In this document: positions 7,966 through 16,945 of the stretch, piece by piece
Layout of the letters: every line of letters starts with the position of its first letter
Position numbering within the stretch: position 1 is the first letter of the stretch
DNA from: Actinomycetes bacterium
Lineage (GTDB): Bacteria > Actinomycetota > Actinomycetes > Propionibacteriales > Propionibacteriaceae
Reading direction: 5' to 3'
NCBI GenBank assembly: GCA_023458095.1
Contig: JAEXAS010000009.1
Coordinates: 310,001-374,000 of the forward strand
DNA length: 64,000 nt
Translations under genes and position numbers: made by a program
Notes under the pieces: generated by a model
Databases searched by the model: none
Told to the model about the DNA's origin: nothing
Seen by the model: only the letters and a program-made list of their open reading frames with translations

Positions 7966-8997
7966 GTGAGCACCCGTCCCTTCATCGCCGCGCGGGTGGA
8001 GGAGTTCATCGATCGCCGCGTTGAAGCCGTGTTGCGCGCGCTGGGTTGGCATGATCGAGTCATCGCCTACACCGGCTACGGCAGCAGCGAACAGCTCCGG
8101 GTGTTGGGTCGAGTGATCCTGGTTCCCAAACGCGCCCGCACCACGCTCGGCAAGGCCACCGAGGAACTCATCCGCCGACGCGGTTTCCGCAACTTCTTCA
8201 GCGCTGCGCGGGTGCGAGCGCCGATCATCGTCACGGTAGGCGGACGCAGCGTCCACGCTTTCACTGATCGCGGTGGCTACATCGATGTGCGGGTCCGCGA
8301 CCACAACCTGCAGCCGGGTTGGCGTCAGGTCGAAGTACGCACACCGGAGTCCGAGCCCGAGTTCGCCGCGGTGCAGATCGTCGATGACTCGGCACGCTTC
8401 GGGTTGATCTCCGACATCGACGACACCATCATTTCGACCTTCCTGCCCCGCCCGATGATCGCGGCCTGGAACTCCTTCATTCGCGATGAGTCGGCCCGCC
8501 AGGCCGTTCCCGGAATGGCCCGGATGTATTCCTCGCTGTTGGCCCGCCATCCCGGTGCTGTGGTGATCTACCTGTCGACCGGGGCGTGGGATACCCATGG
8601 CTTCCTGGCCCGCTTTCTCAAGCGACACAGCTTTCCGTCCGGACCCATGCTGCTGACCGATTGGGGGCCGACCAATACCGGCTGGTTCCGTTCGGGGTGG
8701 GAGCACAAGGCCGCCGCGCTGCTTCAGCTCACCCGCGACTTCCCCGAGATCTCGTGGCTGCTGGTCGGCGACGACGGCCAACACGATCCCGCCATCTACT
8801 CCGATTTCGCCCGGATCGCCCCGGACCGGGTGCGGGCCATCGCCATTCGCCAGCTCACCCCCGCCGAGCAGGTCCTGGCCCACGGCACGACCGGCATGAT
8901 CGACCCCGACGACGAGATGGCTGATATCCCTTGGGTGTCCGCCCCCGACGGACGGGGGCTGCTGTCCCAACTGGACGGCCTGCTCCACCATGATTGA
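7966..8997 (+). CDS. App1-type phosphatidate phosphatase domain protein
   Basis: 343-residue protein with the App1 catalytic domain (DUF2183), a haloacid-dehalogenase relative. SDIDDTI holds the Asp nucleophile pair (DIDDT at about 150-154), YLSTGAWDTH the second motif and LLVGDDGQHDP the metal-binding third motif. The yeast relative dephosphorylates phosphatidic acid; a lipid phosphatase role is therefore likely but not certain. No signal peptide is visible. GTG at 7966 is taken as start because the conserved protein begins there and TAGGGT lies just upstream. Divergent from DUF5998. Confidence 0.82.
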   Translation: MSTRPFIAARVEEFIDRRVEAVLRALGWHDRVIAYTGYGSSEQLRVLGRVILVPKRARTTLGKATEELIRRRGFRNFFSAARVRAPIIVTVGGRSVHAFTDRGGYIDVRVRDHNLQPGWRQVEVRTPESEPEFAAVQIVDDSARFGLISDIDDTIISTFLPRPMIAAWNSFIRDESARQAVPGMARMYSSLLARHPGAVVIYLSTGAWDTHGFLARFLKRHSFPSGPMLLTDWGPTNTGWFRSGWEHKAAALLQLTRDFPEISWLLVGDDGQHDPAIYSDFARIAPDRVRAIAIRQLTPAEQVLAHGTTGMIDPDDEMADIPWVSAPDGRGLLSQLDGLLHHD

Positions 8998-9026
8998 ATC
9001 CCGCAAGAAAGGCCAGTGCACCAACA

Positions 9027-11474
9027 ATGGTCGCCAAACCACCGCCGGTTGAGGATGACTTCGCCGAACGCATCGTCGATGTCGATGTCTCCGCCGAGAT
9101 GGAATCCAGCTTCTTGGAATACGCCTACTCGGTGATCTACTCCCGGGCCCTCCCGGACGCCCGCGACGGCCTCAAGCCGGTGCAGCGTCGAATCCTGTAC
9201 GGCATGGACCAGATGCGGATCCGTCCGGACGCCTCCCATGTGAAGTGTTCCCGGGTGGTCGGTCAGGTCATGGGTCTGTATCACCCACACGGCGACTCGG
9301 CGATCTATGAAGCCCTGGTGCGCCTGGGCCAGTCCTGGTCGATGCGCCTGCCCACCGTCGACGGTCATGGCAACTTCGGGTCTTTGGACGCCGGCCCGGC
9401 CGCCATGCGCTACACCGAGTGCCGAATGGCTCCGGCAGCCGTGGCCATGACCGCTGACATCGAGTCCGACACCGTCGACTTCCGTCCCAACTACGACGGC
9501 AAGGAAACCGAACCGGTGGTGCTGCCGGCGGCCTTCCCCAACCTGTTGGTCAATGGGGGCACCGGCATTGCCGTCGGCATGGCCACCAACATCGCGCCCC
9601 ACAACCTCGGCGAAGTCGTGCAGGCCTTGAAGCACCTGCTGCGCCAGCCGCAGGCCGATACCGAAGAGCTGATGCGCTTCATCCCGGGCCCGGACTTCCC
9701 CACCGGCGGCAAGATCATCGGGCTGGACGGCGTCCGCGACGCCTATCTCACCGGACGCGGCCAGTTCAAGATCAGGGCCACCGCCCGCATCGAGCAGGTC
9801 AGTCCACGCCGCAAGGGCATTGTGGTCACCGAGTTGCCCTACCAGGTGGGTCCGGAGAAGATCATCGAGCAGGTCAAGAACCTGGTCACCAGCAAGAAGC
9901 TCAGCGGTATCGCCGATATCAAGGACCTCACCGATCTGGCCAACGGCACCCGTTTGGTGATTGAGGTCAAGAACGGCATCAATCCTGAGGTGCTGCTCGA
10001 ACAGCTCTACCGGCACACCAAGCTGGAGGATTCGTTCGCAGCCAACAATGTGGCCCTGGTCGACGGCCAGCCCACCACGATGACCTTGCGTCAGATGCTG
10101 ACTGTCTACCTCGATCATCGCCTGGAGGTTGTCCGCCGCCGGTCCGCCTTCCTGCTGGGTAAGGCCCAGGATCGCCTGCATCTGGTCGAGGGGCTGCTGC
10201 TGGCCATCGTCGACATCGACGATGTCATCGCCATCATTCGCTCCTCCGATGACGCCGGTCAGGCCCGGTCACGGCTCATGGATGCCTTCGATCTCACCGA
10301 GGTTCAGGCCAACTACATCCTGGACATGCAACTGCGTCGCCTCACCAAGTTCAGCCGAATCGACTTGGAAACCGAGCGCGACAAGCTGTTGGCCACCATC
10401 GCTGAACTGCAGGAGATCTTGGATTCCGATGCCCGCCTGCGCGAGGTCGTGGCCGCCGAACTGGACGAGGTCGCCCGCGCCCACGGCACACCGCGACGCA
10501 CCGTCTTGTTGGCATCGGCGGGCAATCAGGTGAGCGCGGCGCAGGCCGCCGCTTCGCTGGAGATCGCCGACGATCCGTGTTGGGTGATGCTCTCTTCGGC
10601 CGGTTTGCTGGCCCGCAGCGACAACGCCGATCCGCTGCCCAGTTCTGGACCGCGTGCCATGCACGATGTGATCGTGGCCGCGGTACGCACCACAGCCCGG
10701 GGAGACTTCGCCGTCTTCACCAACACCGGACGCCTCCTGCGCGGGCACGCCATCGAGGTGCCCTCGGTGCCAGTCACCGCGGCCGCCCCGAATCTGCAGG
10801 GTGGTTCTCCGGCCGTGGAGTTGCTGCCGCTGGAGCCCGGCGAGCGCATCGTCGGCCTGGGCACGGTGGGCGAAAACACCTTCGGGTGGGCGATGGGCAC
10901 CCGTCGTGGCGTCGTGAAACGAGTCAATCCCGAGATCCTCAACAAGGACTCCTGGGATGTGATCCGCCTCGATGACCAAGACGAGGTGGTGGGCGCTGTC
11001 GAGCTGAGCCACGATCTGGTGGAACTGGTCTTCATCACCAGCGACGCCCAGTTGCTGCATTTCCCTGCGGCCGGAGTGCGTCCCCAGGGTCGCTCGGGCG
11101 GCGGTATGGCCGGTGTGCGGCTGTCCGCCGAGGCGCAGGTTGTCTTCTTCGGCGCAACCTCGATCACTGATGCCAGCGTGGTGACCGTCGCCGGCTCCTC
11201 CACCGCACTGCCCGGCACCGACTCGGGCAGCATCAAGGTCACTCCGTTGGCGGAGTATCCGGCCAAGGGCCGAGCCACCGGCGGCGTGCGCTGCCAGCGG
11301 TTCCTGAAGGGCGAAGATGTGCTGCTGACGGCCTGGGCCGGACCGGATCCGGCCATCGCCGCAGCGGCCAGCGGCGCCCCGATCGATCTGCCCAGCCCCG
11401 ACCCGCGACGGGACGCCTCCGGGGTGTCCATGGCACAGCCGCTCGCGGCCATCGGCTCGCGATATCACTCCTAG
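9027..11474 (+). CDS. parC: DNA topoisomerase IV subunit A
   Basis: 815-residue type IIA topoisomerase subunit that cuts and rejoins DNA to decatenate chromosomes. The active-site tyrosine is Tyr129 in AMRYTECR; the quinolone-resistance region HPHGDSAIYE has Ser91. The C-terminal beta-pinwheel is complete, and its GyrA-box equivalent is a divergent PQGRSGGGMAG (gyrase has QRRGGKG). That divergence and the Streptomyces-like location support ParC rather than GyrA. The ATG at 9027 has only a distant GAAAGG; TTG at 8994 is possible. Its partner parE lies convergent, 3' of the carbonic anhydrase gene. Confidence 0.88.
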   Translation: MVAKPPPVEDDFAERIVDVDVSAEMESSFLEYAYSVIYSRALPDARDGLKPVQRRILYGMDQMRIRPDASHVKCSRVVGQVMGLYHPHGDSAIYEALVRLGQSWSMRLPTVDGHGNFGSLDAGPAAMRYTECRMAPAAVAMTADIESDTVDFRPNYDGKETEPVVLPAAFPNLLVNGGTGIAVGMATNIAPHNLGEVVQALKHLLRQPQADTEELMRFIPGPDFPTGGKIIGLDGVRDAYLTGRGQFKIRATARIEQVSPRRKGIVVTELPYQVGPEKIIEQVKNLVTSKKLSGIADIKDLTDLANGTRLVIEVKNGINPEVLLEQLYRHTKLEDSFAANNVALVDGQPTTMTLRQMLTVYLDHRLEVVRRRSAFLLGKAQDRLHLVEGLLLAIVDIDDVIAIIRSSDDAGQARSRLMDAFDLTEVQANYILDMQLRRLTKFSRIDLETERDKLLATIAELQEILDSDARLREVVAAELDEVARAHGTPRRTVLLASAGNQVSAAQAAASLEIADDPCWVMLSSAGLLARSDNADPLPSSGPRAMHDVIVAAVRTTARGDFAVFTNTGRLLRGHAIEVPSVPVTAAAPNLQGGSPAVELLPLEPGERIVGLGTVGENTFGWAMGTRRGVVKRVNPEILNKDSWDVIRLDDQDEVVGAVELSHDLVELVFITSDAQLLHFPAAGVRPQGRSGGGMAGVRLSAEAQVVFFGATSITDASVVTVAGSSTALPGTDSGSIKVTPLAEYPAKGRATGGVRCQRFLKGEDVLLTAWAGPDPAIAAAASGAPIDLPSPDPRRDASGVSMAQPLAAIGSRYHS

Positions 11475-11482
11475 ACACGGAC

Positions 11483-11488
11483 TAGGGT
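11483..11488 (+). promoter_or_regulatory. -10 hexamer of leaderless carbonic anhydrase gene
   Basis: TAGGGT exactly 6 nt before the ATG at 11495; no Shine-Dalgarno sequence. Confidence 0.6.
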
Positions 11489-11494
11489 GACACC

Positions 11495-11989
11495 ATGCTG
11501 AACCGCTTCGACGACCTGCTGGATGCCAACCGACGCTACGCCACCTCGGCGCCGCGGAACTTCGATGGCTATGCCCATGCTGGTGTCGCGGTCGTCACCT
11601 GCATGGATTCTCGGCTTCAGCCGTTGGAGATGCTTGGGCTGTTCTTGGGTGAAGCCAAAATCCTGCGTACCCCTGGTGGCCATGTCACCGCTGATGCTCT
11701 GGCCGGCTGTGTGCTGGGCGTCAATCTGCTCAAGGTGACGCGCATCTTGATCGTCAGCCACTCCCGTTGCGCCATGGCCAGCGCCACCGAGGCCGAGATC
11801 GAGCAGCGCATCAGTGAGGCTTCCGGAGTGGATGCGTCCGGCTACGAGTTCGGGGCCGACCCCAATCAGCTTGACCACCTGCGCTCAGACGTGGAGCTGG
11901 TTGCGAGCCATCCCCTGATTCAAGGCCGCGCCGTGGTGGGCGGCTTCCACTACGACGTCGACACCGGCCTGATGGAACAGATCTGCTGA
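11495..11989 (+). CDS. Beta-class carbonic anhydrase
   Basis: 164-residue zinc enzyme that interconverts CO2 and bicarbonate. CMDSR supplies the first Cys ligand and the Asp-Arg dyad; VSHSRCAM supplies the His and second Cys (HxxC). It matches the compact beta-class group common in actinobacteria. The spacer between parC and this gene is only 20 nt, but a -10 hexamer 6 nt before the ATG suggests its own leaderless promoter. Convergent with parE. Bicarbonate supply for carboxylases is the likely role (inference). Confidence 0.88.
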   Translation: MLNRFDDLLDANRRYATSAPRNFDGYAHAGVAVVTCMDSRLQPLEMLGLFLGEAKILRTPGGHVTADALAGCVLGVNLLKVTRILIVSHSRCAMASATEAEIEQRISEASGVDASGYEFGADPNQLDHLRSDVELVASHPLIQGRAVVGGFHYDVDTGLMEQIC

Positions 11990-12022
11990 GGCGCCAGCCA
12001 GGGCTGAGACATCGGGGCGGGC

Positions 12023-14095
12023 CTAGGCATCGATGCGCTCAGCGTCCAAGCTGTAGGCGCCCTCGATGATGAATTGTTTGCGCGGTGCCACATCGTTGCC
12101 CATGAGCTTTTCGAATGTCGCTTCGGCCGCCTCGGCCTCGTCGACGGTGAGCCGGCGCAGCATGCGATGCCGCGGATTCATGGTGGTGTCGGCCAGTTGG
12201 TCGGCGTCCATCTCGCCCAGGCCCTTGTAGCGCTGCGGTTCTTTGAATCCCTGACCACGCTTGGTCAGTTCAGCCAGTTTGCGGCGGTATTCGGCCTCAC
12301 TGTAGGTGTACAGATACTTCTCCTGGCCCTTCTTCGGGTTGGTCAACTCGAAGCGGTGCAACGGCGGCACCGCGCTGTAGACCCGTCCGGCCGCCACCAT
12401 GGGACGCATGTACTTGAAAAACAGCGTGGCCAACAGGGTCCGGATGTGGGCGCCGTCAGCGTCGGCGTCAGCCATGAAGATGATCTTGGAGTAACGCGCT
12501 GCGTCCAGCTCGAAGGTGCGTCCCGAGCCGGCACCCACCACCTGGATGATGGAGGCGCATTCGGCGTTCTTGAGCATGTCGCCGACCGAGGCCTTCTGCA
12601 CATTGAGGATCTTGCCGCGGATCGGCAGCAACGCCTGGAACTCAGAGTTGCGGGCCAGCTTCGCGGTGCCCAGGGCGGAGTCGCCCTCCACGATGAACAG
12701 CTCAGTTCGGTCTAGATCGGTACTGCGGCAATCGGCCAGTTTCGCGGGCAGGGTGGAGGATTCCAGCGCATTCTTGCGACGCTGCGCCTCCTTGTGCGCC
12801 CGGGCCTGCACCCGAGTGCGCGACGCGGAGACGACCTTCTCCATCACCGCGCGAGCCTGAGTTCGCAGCGCCGCCTTGTTCGAGGTGAGGAACGTGGCCA
12901 GTTCGGCCTCCACGACTTTGGCCACCAGCCTCGTGACTGGCGGGGTGCCCAAAACTTCCTTGGTCTGGCCCTCGAACTGCGGCTCGGCGAGCCGGACGGT
13001 GACCACGGCGGTCAGTCCCTCCAGCACATCGTCCTTGACGATCTCCTCGTTGGCTTTCAGGAGTCGAGTCCCGTCCAGGCCGCGCACGAAGGCTTTGGTC
13101 AGACCGCGTTCGAAGCCGGAGACGTGGGTGCCACCCTTGGGCGTAGCGATGATGTTGACGAACGAGGCCACCTGAGTGTCGTAGCTGTTGGTCCAACGCA
13201 GCGCGATGTCGACGCTGAGATCACGCTCCACATCGGTGGGAGTCATCGCGCCGTCATCGTCGAGCATCGGCACCGTCTCGGTGAAGGAGTCTTCGCCCTG
13301 CAGTCGGATCACGTCGGTGACCGGGTCGCCCTTGGCGAGGTAGTCGCAAAACTCGCCGATGCCGCCGTCGTGTTTGAAGACCTCGCTGATCGGCTCCTCG
13401 CCGCGGGAGTCGGTCACCGACAAGGCCAGTCCGGGCACCAGGAAGCTGGTCTGACGGGCGCGAGCCAAGAGTTGATTCAAGGAAAGCTCAGCACCGGGAA
13501 GGAAGATCTGATGGTCAGGCCAGTAACGGATTCGAGTACCGGTCACGTTCTTGCCCACGCGACCGGTCTTGCGCAGGCCACCCCCGGGAGTGAACGGAGC
13601 CTGTGGCCCGTCCCCATCAAAGACACCGGGCACTCCGCGGCGAAAACTCATCGACCAGGTGGCACCCAGACGGTCCACCTCGACGTCCAAGCGTTCGGAC
13701 AGTGCATTGACCACCGAGGCGCCGACCCCGTGCAGGCCACCGGTGGCGTTGTACGAACCAGCACCAAACTTTCCGCCGGCGTGCAGCTTGGTGAACACCA
13801 CCTCCACACCGGTCAGTTTGGTGCGCGGCTCGATGTCCACCGGAATGCCGCGAGCGACATCACCGACGCGGATGGAGCCATCGGCGGCCAACTCCACGGT
13901 GATCCGTTCTCCGTAGCCAGCCAGGGCTTCGTCGACGGCGTTGTCGATGATTTCCCACAGGCAGTGCATCAGGCCACGGGTATCGGTGGAGCCGATGTAC
14001 ATCGCGGGACGTTTCCGAACCGCTTCGAGTCCTTCTAGCACCAGCAGATGCCGAGCCTCGTAGTCCCTACCCTCGCCTGCTTTGGTCGCGCTCAC
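12023..14095 (-). CDS. parE: DNA topoisomerase IV subunit B
   Basis: 690-residue ATPase subunit partnering ParC. The GHKL ATP site is seen in EIIDNAVDEALAGYG and the glycine-rich GGLHGVGASVVNALS; the TOPRIM domain has VEGDSALG and MADADADGAHI, and the C-terminus has PQRYKGLGEMDADQL. GTG at 14095 is preceded by TAATCT exactly 6 nt upstream, pointing to a leaderless mRNA. The neighbourhood (DUF7455 divergent, primary sigma factor nearby, parC close) is that of Streptomyces parE, which favours topoisomerase IV over gyrase; GyrB would normally lie beside dnaN/recF. Confidence 0.9.
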   Translation of the reverse strand: MSATKAGEGRDYEARHLLVLEGLEAVRKRPAMYIGSTDTRGLMHCLWEIIDNAVDEALAGYGERITVELAADGSIRVGDVARGIPVDIEPRTKLTGVEVVFTKLHAGGKFGAGSYNATGGLHGVGASVVNALSERLDVEVDRLGATWSMSFRRGVPGVFDGDGPQAPFTPGGGLRKTGRVGKNVTGTRIRYWPDHQIFLPGAELSLNQLLARARQTSFLVPGLALSVTDSRGEEPISEVFKHDGGIGEFCDYLAKGDPVTDVIRLQGEDSFTETVPMLDDDGAMTPTDVERDLSVDIALRWTNSYDTQVASFVNIIATPKGGTHVSGFERGLTKAFVRGLDGTRLLKANEEIVKDDVLEGLTAVVTVRLAEPQFEGQTKEVLGTPPVTRLVAKVVEAELATFLTSNKAALRTQARAVMEKVVSASRTRVQARAHKEAQRRKNALESSTLPAKLADCRSTDLDRTELFIVEGDSALGTAKLARNSEFQALLPIRGKILNVQKASVGDMLKNAECASIIQVVGAGSGRTFELDAARYSKIIFMADADADGAHIRTLLATLFFKYMRPMVAAGRVYSAVPPLHRFELTNPKKGQEKYLYTYSEAEYRRKLAELTKRGQGFKEPQRYKGLGEMDADQLADTTMNPRHRMLRRLTVDEAEAAEATFEKLMGNDVAPRKQFIIEGAYSLDAERIDA

Positions 14096-14101
14096 CGACG
14101 C

Positions 14102-14107
14102 AGATTA
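14102..14107 (-). promoter_or_regulatory. -10 hexamer of leaderless parE
   Basis: TAATCT on the minus strand exactly 6 nt before the GTG at 14095; no Shine-Dalgarno. Confidence 0.6.
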
Positions 14108-14273
14108 TCTCGGGAACGTAACAGTTGTGCGTATTCGAGTAACGGTGTCGCTCGTGGTTCACTCGCAGTTGTCTTCGAGTGCATAGACTGAAGGAGGTTC
14201 GGGAACAAAGTCAGTCGAACTGGCGTTGATCCCGGTGCCGGACACTCAGAGGAGTGAGAAAGTGAGGAAGACC

Positions 14274-14465
14274 ATGAGCAGCACCTTTGCCGAACCGCTG
14301 ACCACGGCCGATCGTTGTGATCGTTGTGGAGCACAGGCATACCTGCGAGTAACCCTCACCTCCGGCGGCGAACTTCTCTTCTGCGGTCACCACGCGAAGG
14401 CGCACTCGGACAAGCTCAGCCAGGTGGCCCTGCACATCCAGGACGAAACCGACAAGTTGGCCTAA
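14274..14465 (+). CDS. DUF7455 small zinc-ribbon-like protein
   Basis: 63-residue protein with RCDRCGAQAYLRVTL near the N-terminus and FCGHHAKAH in the middle: a CxxC plus C-HH set that probably binds zinc. The family accompanies parE in Streptomyces and relatives. The start at ATG 14274 is chosen for its GAGGA at 14264-14268 and because family similarity starts there; an in-frame ATG at 14226 gives 16 unmatched residues. A strong terminator follows. Function unknown. Confidence 0.82.
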   Translation: MSSTFAEPLTTADRCDRCGAQAYLRVTLTSGGELLFCGHHAKAHSDKLSQVALHIQDETDKLA

Positions 14466-14481
14466 TCGGCTACCGACGTCG

Positions 14482-14512
14482 AAGGGCCCTGGGAGAGCTT
14501 CCCAGGGCCCTT
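14482..14512 (+). terminator. Rho-independent terminator after DUF7455
   Basis: A perfect 13-bp GC-rich stem (14482-14494 pairing with 14500-14512) with a 5-nt loop, followed by a T-rich stretch. It ends the DUF7455 transcript before the macrodomain gene. Confidence 0.85.
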
Positions 14513-14525
14513 TCGTTTCTGCTGA

Positions 14526-14531
14526 GATACT
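14526..14531 (+). promoter_or_regulatory. Possible -10 hexamer of macrodomain gene
   Basis: GATACT exactly 6 nt before the ATG at 14538. It matches the AnnnT part of the -10 consensus but lacks the leading T. Placed right after the terminator. Confidence 0.45.
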
Positions 14532-14537
14532 GCCCCC

Positions 14538-15059
14538 ATGCAGATCATGGATGCAGTTCGCGGCGACCTGACCACCGAGCCGGCCGATGCGCTGGTCAAC
14601 GCGGCCAACTCCACCTTGTTGGGCGGCGGCGGCGTCGATGGCGCTCTCCACGCGGCGGCAGGCCCTGCGCTGATGGAAGCCTGCCGCCAGGTGCGGGCAA
14701 CGCAATGGCCCGATGGTCTGCCGGTCGGTGAGGCTGTCGCCACACCTGCCGGCCTCCTGCCTGCCCGCTGGGTCATTCACACCGTCGGCCCCAATCGCCA
14801 CCGAGGACAGGTTGAGCAGACACAGTTGGCGTCCTGCTACACCCGCTGTCTGGACATCGCCGTGGAGTTGGGCGCCCGCACCGTCGCCTTTCCTGCGATC
14901 GGTGCTGGCGCCTACGGCTGGGACGCCCCCACCGCTGCCCGGGTCGCCGTCCTGACCACGGCCGCCCACCCACGCACCGGCATCGAGCGGGTGCGGTTCG
15001 TCTTGTTCAACGAACCCCTCCACACCGCCTTCCTCGACGCCCTCCAGGCGCTGATCTGA
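14538..15059 (+). CDS. Macrodomain ADP-ribose-binding protein (YmdB type)
   Basis: 173-residue single macrodomain. GDLTTEPADALVNAANSTLL, the glycine-rich GGGGVDGALHAAAG and the later FPAIGAGAYGWD are the ADP-ribose-binding loops; the family removes O-acetyl groups from O-acetyl-ADP-ribose or ADP-ribose from proteins. Its stop and the start of the next gene overlap by one base (TGATG), so it is translationally coupled to an S9 peptidase. No ADP-ribosyltransferase gene is adjacent. Confidence 0.9.
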   Translation: MQIMDAVRGDLTTEPADALVNAANSTLLGGGGVDGALHAAAGPALMEACRQVRATQWPDGLPVGEAVATPAGLLPARWVIHTVGPNRHRGQVEQTQLASCYTRCLDIAVELGARTVAFPAIGAGAYGWDAPTAARVAVLTTAAHPRTGIERVRFVLFNEPLHTAFLDALQALI

Positions 15060-16939
15060 TGAAGCACCTGCCCTACGGCTCCTGGCCGTCGCCGCTGGCC
15101 GCGGTCGAACTCACCCGCGGTGCCATCAAGCTGTCTGCCGGCATCGTGGACGACGGCTGCGAATACTGGGCCCAGGCCCGCCCCGACCAAGCCGGACGCA
15201 TCAGTCTGTGGCGACGTGACAGCGACGCGGTGCTGTCCGAACTGACCCCGCAGGCCAATGTGCGCACCGGGGTCAACGAATACGGCGGCGGCGCGTGGAC
15301 CGTGTCGGGCGGCCTGGTGGCTTATTCGAACTGGCCACAGGGATCGGTGCACCTGATTCGCCCGGACGGATCCCACCAGCTCCTGGCCGCCGGTACCGGG
15401 ATGCGCTACGCGGGACTGTCGCTGCACCCCGAACATGGCGTGTTACTGGCCGTTCGGGAGGATCATCGTCTGCCTGGCCCACCCGTTCAGACGATCGTCG
15501 CGCTGGCCTTGGACAGCGACAATCCCGACGGTGGCCGCGTCCTGACCCACGGCGCGGATTTCTATGCCCATCCCAGCCTCTCGGCGCAGGGACGCCTCGC
15601 CTGGTGCCAGTGGAACCTGCCCGATATGCCCTGGGACCGCGCCGACATTCTGGTTGCCGATCTGAACGATCTCGCCACTGTGACCGTCGTGGCCGGCGAC
15701 CCGCAGGTCTCGGCTCTCTATCCGGCCTGGGCGCCCGATGGTGCGCTGATCTTCCTCAGCGACGTCAGTGGTTTTTGGAACTTCCACCGCTGGCAGGATG
15801 GAACCGACCGTCCCCTGCACCGGGCCGACGCCGACTTCTGCGGCCCTCTGTGGGCCTTGGATCCCGTGGACTACACCATCATCGATGCCCACCACCTGGG
15901 CTGCTCGTGGACCACAGCAGGCTTCGACCGGCTCGGCGTCCTCAGTTTCGACGACACCGGCCGATCCGAACTCACCGAGTTGCACTGCGATGCGGTCACC
16001 ATTCAACTCGCTGGCAGCGGGCCGATGGCCCTGGCTCGCTTTGGCTACGCCGACCGTCCGGCGGAACTAGTGAACCTGGACTGGGCCAGCGGCATTGCCA
16101 CCACCCGTCTCAGTGAGGCTCCCCCACCACCGCCGACCTTGGCCATATCTGCCGCTGAGCCTTTCGAGTGGACCGGTGCGGCCGGCACCGTCCATGGCTG
16201 GTACTACCCGCCTCAGAATGTCGATTGCGCAGGGCTTCCCGACGAACGTCCCCCAGTTCAGGTGTGGAGTCACGGTGGACCGACTGGCTTCGCCCGACCC
16301 GAGTTCAACCTGGCCCTGCAGTTTTGGACCTCGCGCGGTATCGGCATCCTGGATGTCAACTATTCCGGCTCGGCCGGCTATGGCCGCGCCTACCGTGCGC
16401 GGCTCAATGGTCACTGGGGCATCCTCGATGTCAGCGACTGCGTCGCAGGGGTCCAGGCGCTCGCCGCAGCCGGTTTGGCGGATCGGGACCGGCTGAGCAT
16501 CCGCGGCGGTTCCGCGGGCGGTTTCACCACCTTGGCCGCGCTGACCTTCAGTGATGTCTTTGCCGCCGGAATCAGCCTGTACGGGATCGGCGACCTGGAG
16601 ATGCTGGCCACCGACACCCACAAATTCGAATCACGCTATCTGGACGGCCTGGTCGCGCCGTACCCCGCCGGACGCCAGATCTACCGGGATCGCTCCCCCA
16701 TCCATCATCTGGATCAGCTCAGTTGTCCCATGCTCATCCTGCAAGGCGCCGACGACACTGTCGTGCCGCCCAATCAGGCAGAGGCCATGGCGGCTGCGGT
16801 ACGGGCGAAGGGGCTGGCGGCCACTTTGCGCATCTTCAACGGGGAGGGCCACGGTTTCCGCCGTGCCGAGACGATCATCGCCGTCGCCGAGGAGGCCCTG
16901 GCCTTTCTGGGCGAGGTGCATGGCTTCACCCCGGCCTGA
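15059..16939 (+). CDS. S9-family peptidase (acylaminoacyl-peptidase-like)
   Basis: 626-residue cytoplasmic serine peptidase of the prolyl oligopeptidase clan. The N-terminal about 360 residues form beta-propeller-like repeats; the C-terminal alpha/beta-hydrolase domain has the nucleophile elbow RGGSAGGF with Ser485, Asp565 or 566 in GADDTVVPP, and His598 in GEGHGFR. No signal peptide. It likely cleaves short peptides or acylated amino acids. Its ATG is fused to the macrodomain stop. It ends 6 bp from the convergent gluD. Confidence 0.87.
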   Translation: MKHLPYGSWPSPLAAVELTRGAIKLSAGIVDDGCEYWAQARPDQAGRISLWRRDSDAVLSELTPQANVRTGVNEYGGGAWTVSGGLVAYSNWPQGSVHLIRPDGSHQLLAAGTGMRYAGLSLHPEHGVLLAVREDHRLPGPPVQTIVALALDSDNPDGGRVLTHGADFYAHPSLSAQGRLAWCQWNLPDMPWDRADILVADLNDLATVTVVAGDPQVSALYPAWAPDGALIFLSDVSGFWNFHRWQDGTDRPLHRADADFCGPLWALDPVDYTIIDAHHLGCSWTTAGFDRLGVLSFDDTGRSELTELHCDAVTIQLAGSGPMALARFGYADRPAELVNLDWASGIATTRLSEAPPPPPTLAISAAEPFEWTGAAGTVHGWYYPPQNVDCAGLPDERPPVQVWSHGGPTGFARPEFNLALQFWTSRGIGILDVNYSGSAGYGRAYRARLNGHWGILDVSDCVAGVQALAAAGLADRDRLSIRGGSAGGFTTLAALTFSDVFAAGISLYGIGDLEMLATDTHKFESRYLDGLVAPYPAGRQIYRDRSPIHHLDQLSCPMLILQGADDTVVPPNQAEAMAAAVRAKGLAATLRIFNGEGHGFRRAETIIAVAEEALAFLGEVHGFTPA

Positions 16940-16945
16940 GCGCCC

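Noticed and set aside
7900..9042. Upstream extension of the DUF5998 frame to 576 residues
   Set aside because: The extension is antisense to the App1-type gene and parC, and the family start with a ribosome-binding site is at 7899.
8994..14095. Gyrase gyrA/gyrB
   Set aside because: The subunits are separated and convergent, the GyrA box is degenerate, and the neighbourhood matches Streptomyces parE/parC; gyrase would be expected beside dnaN and recF. Finding gyrBA at the origin would settle it.
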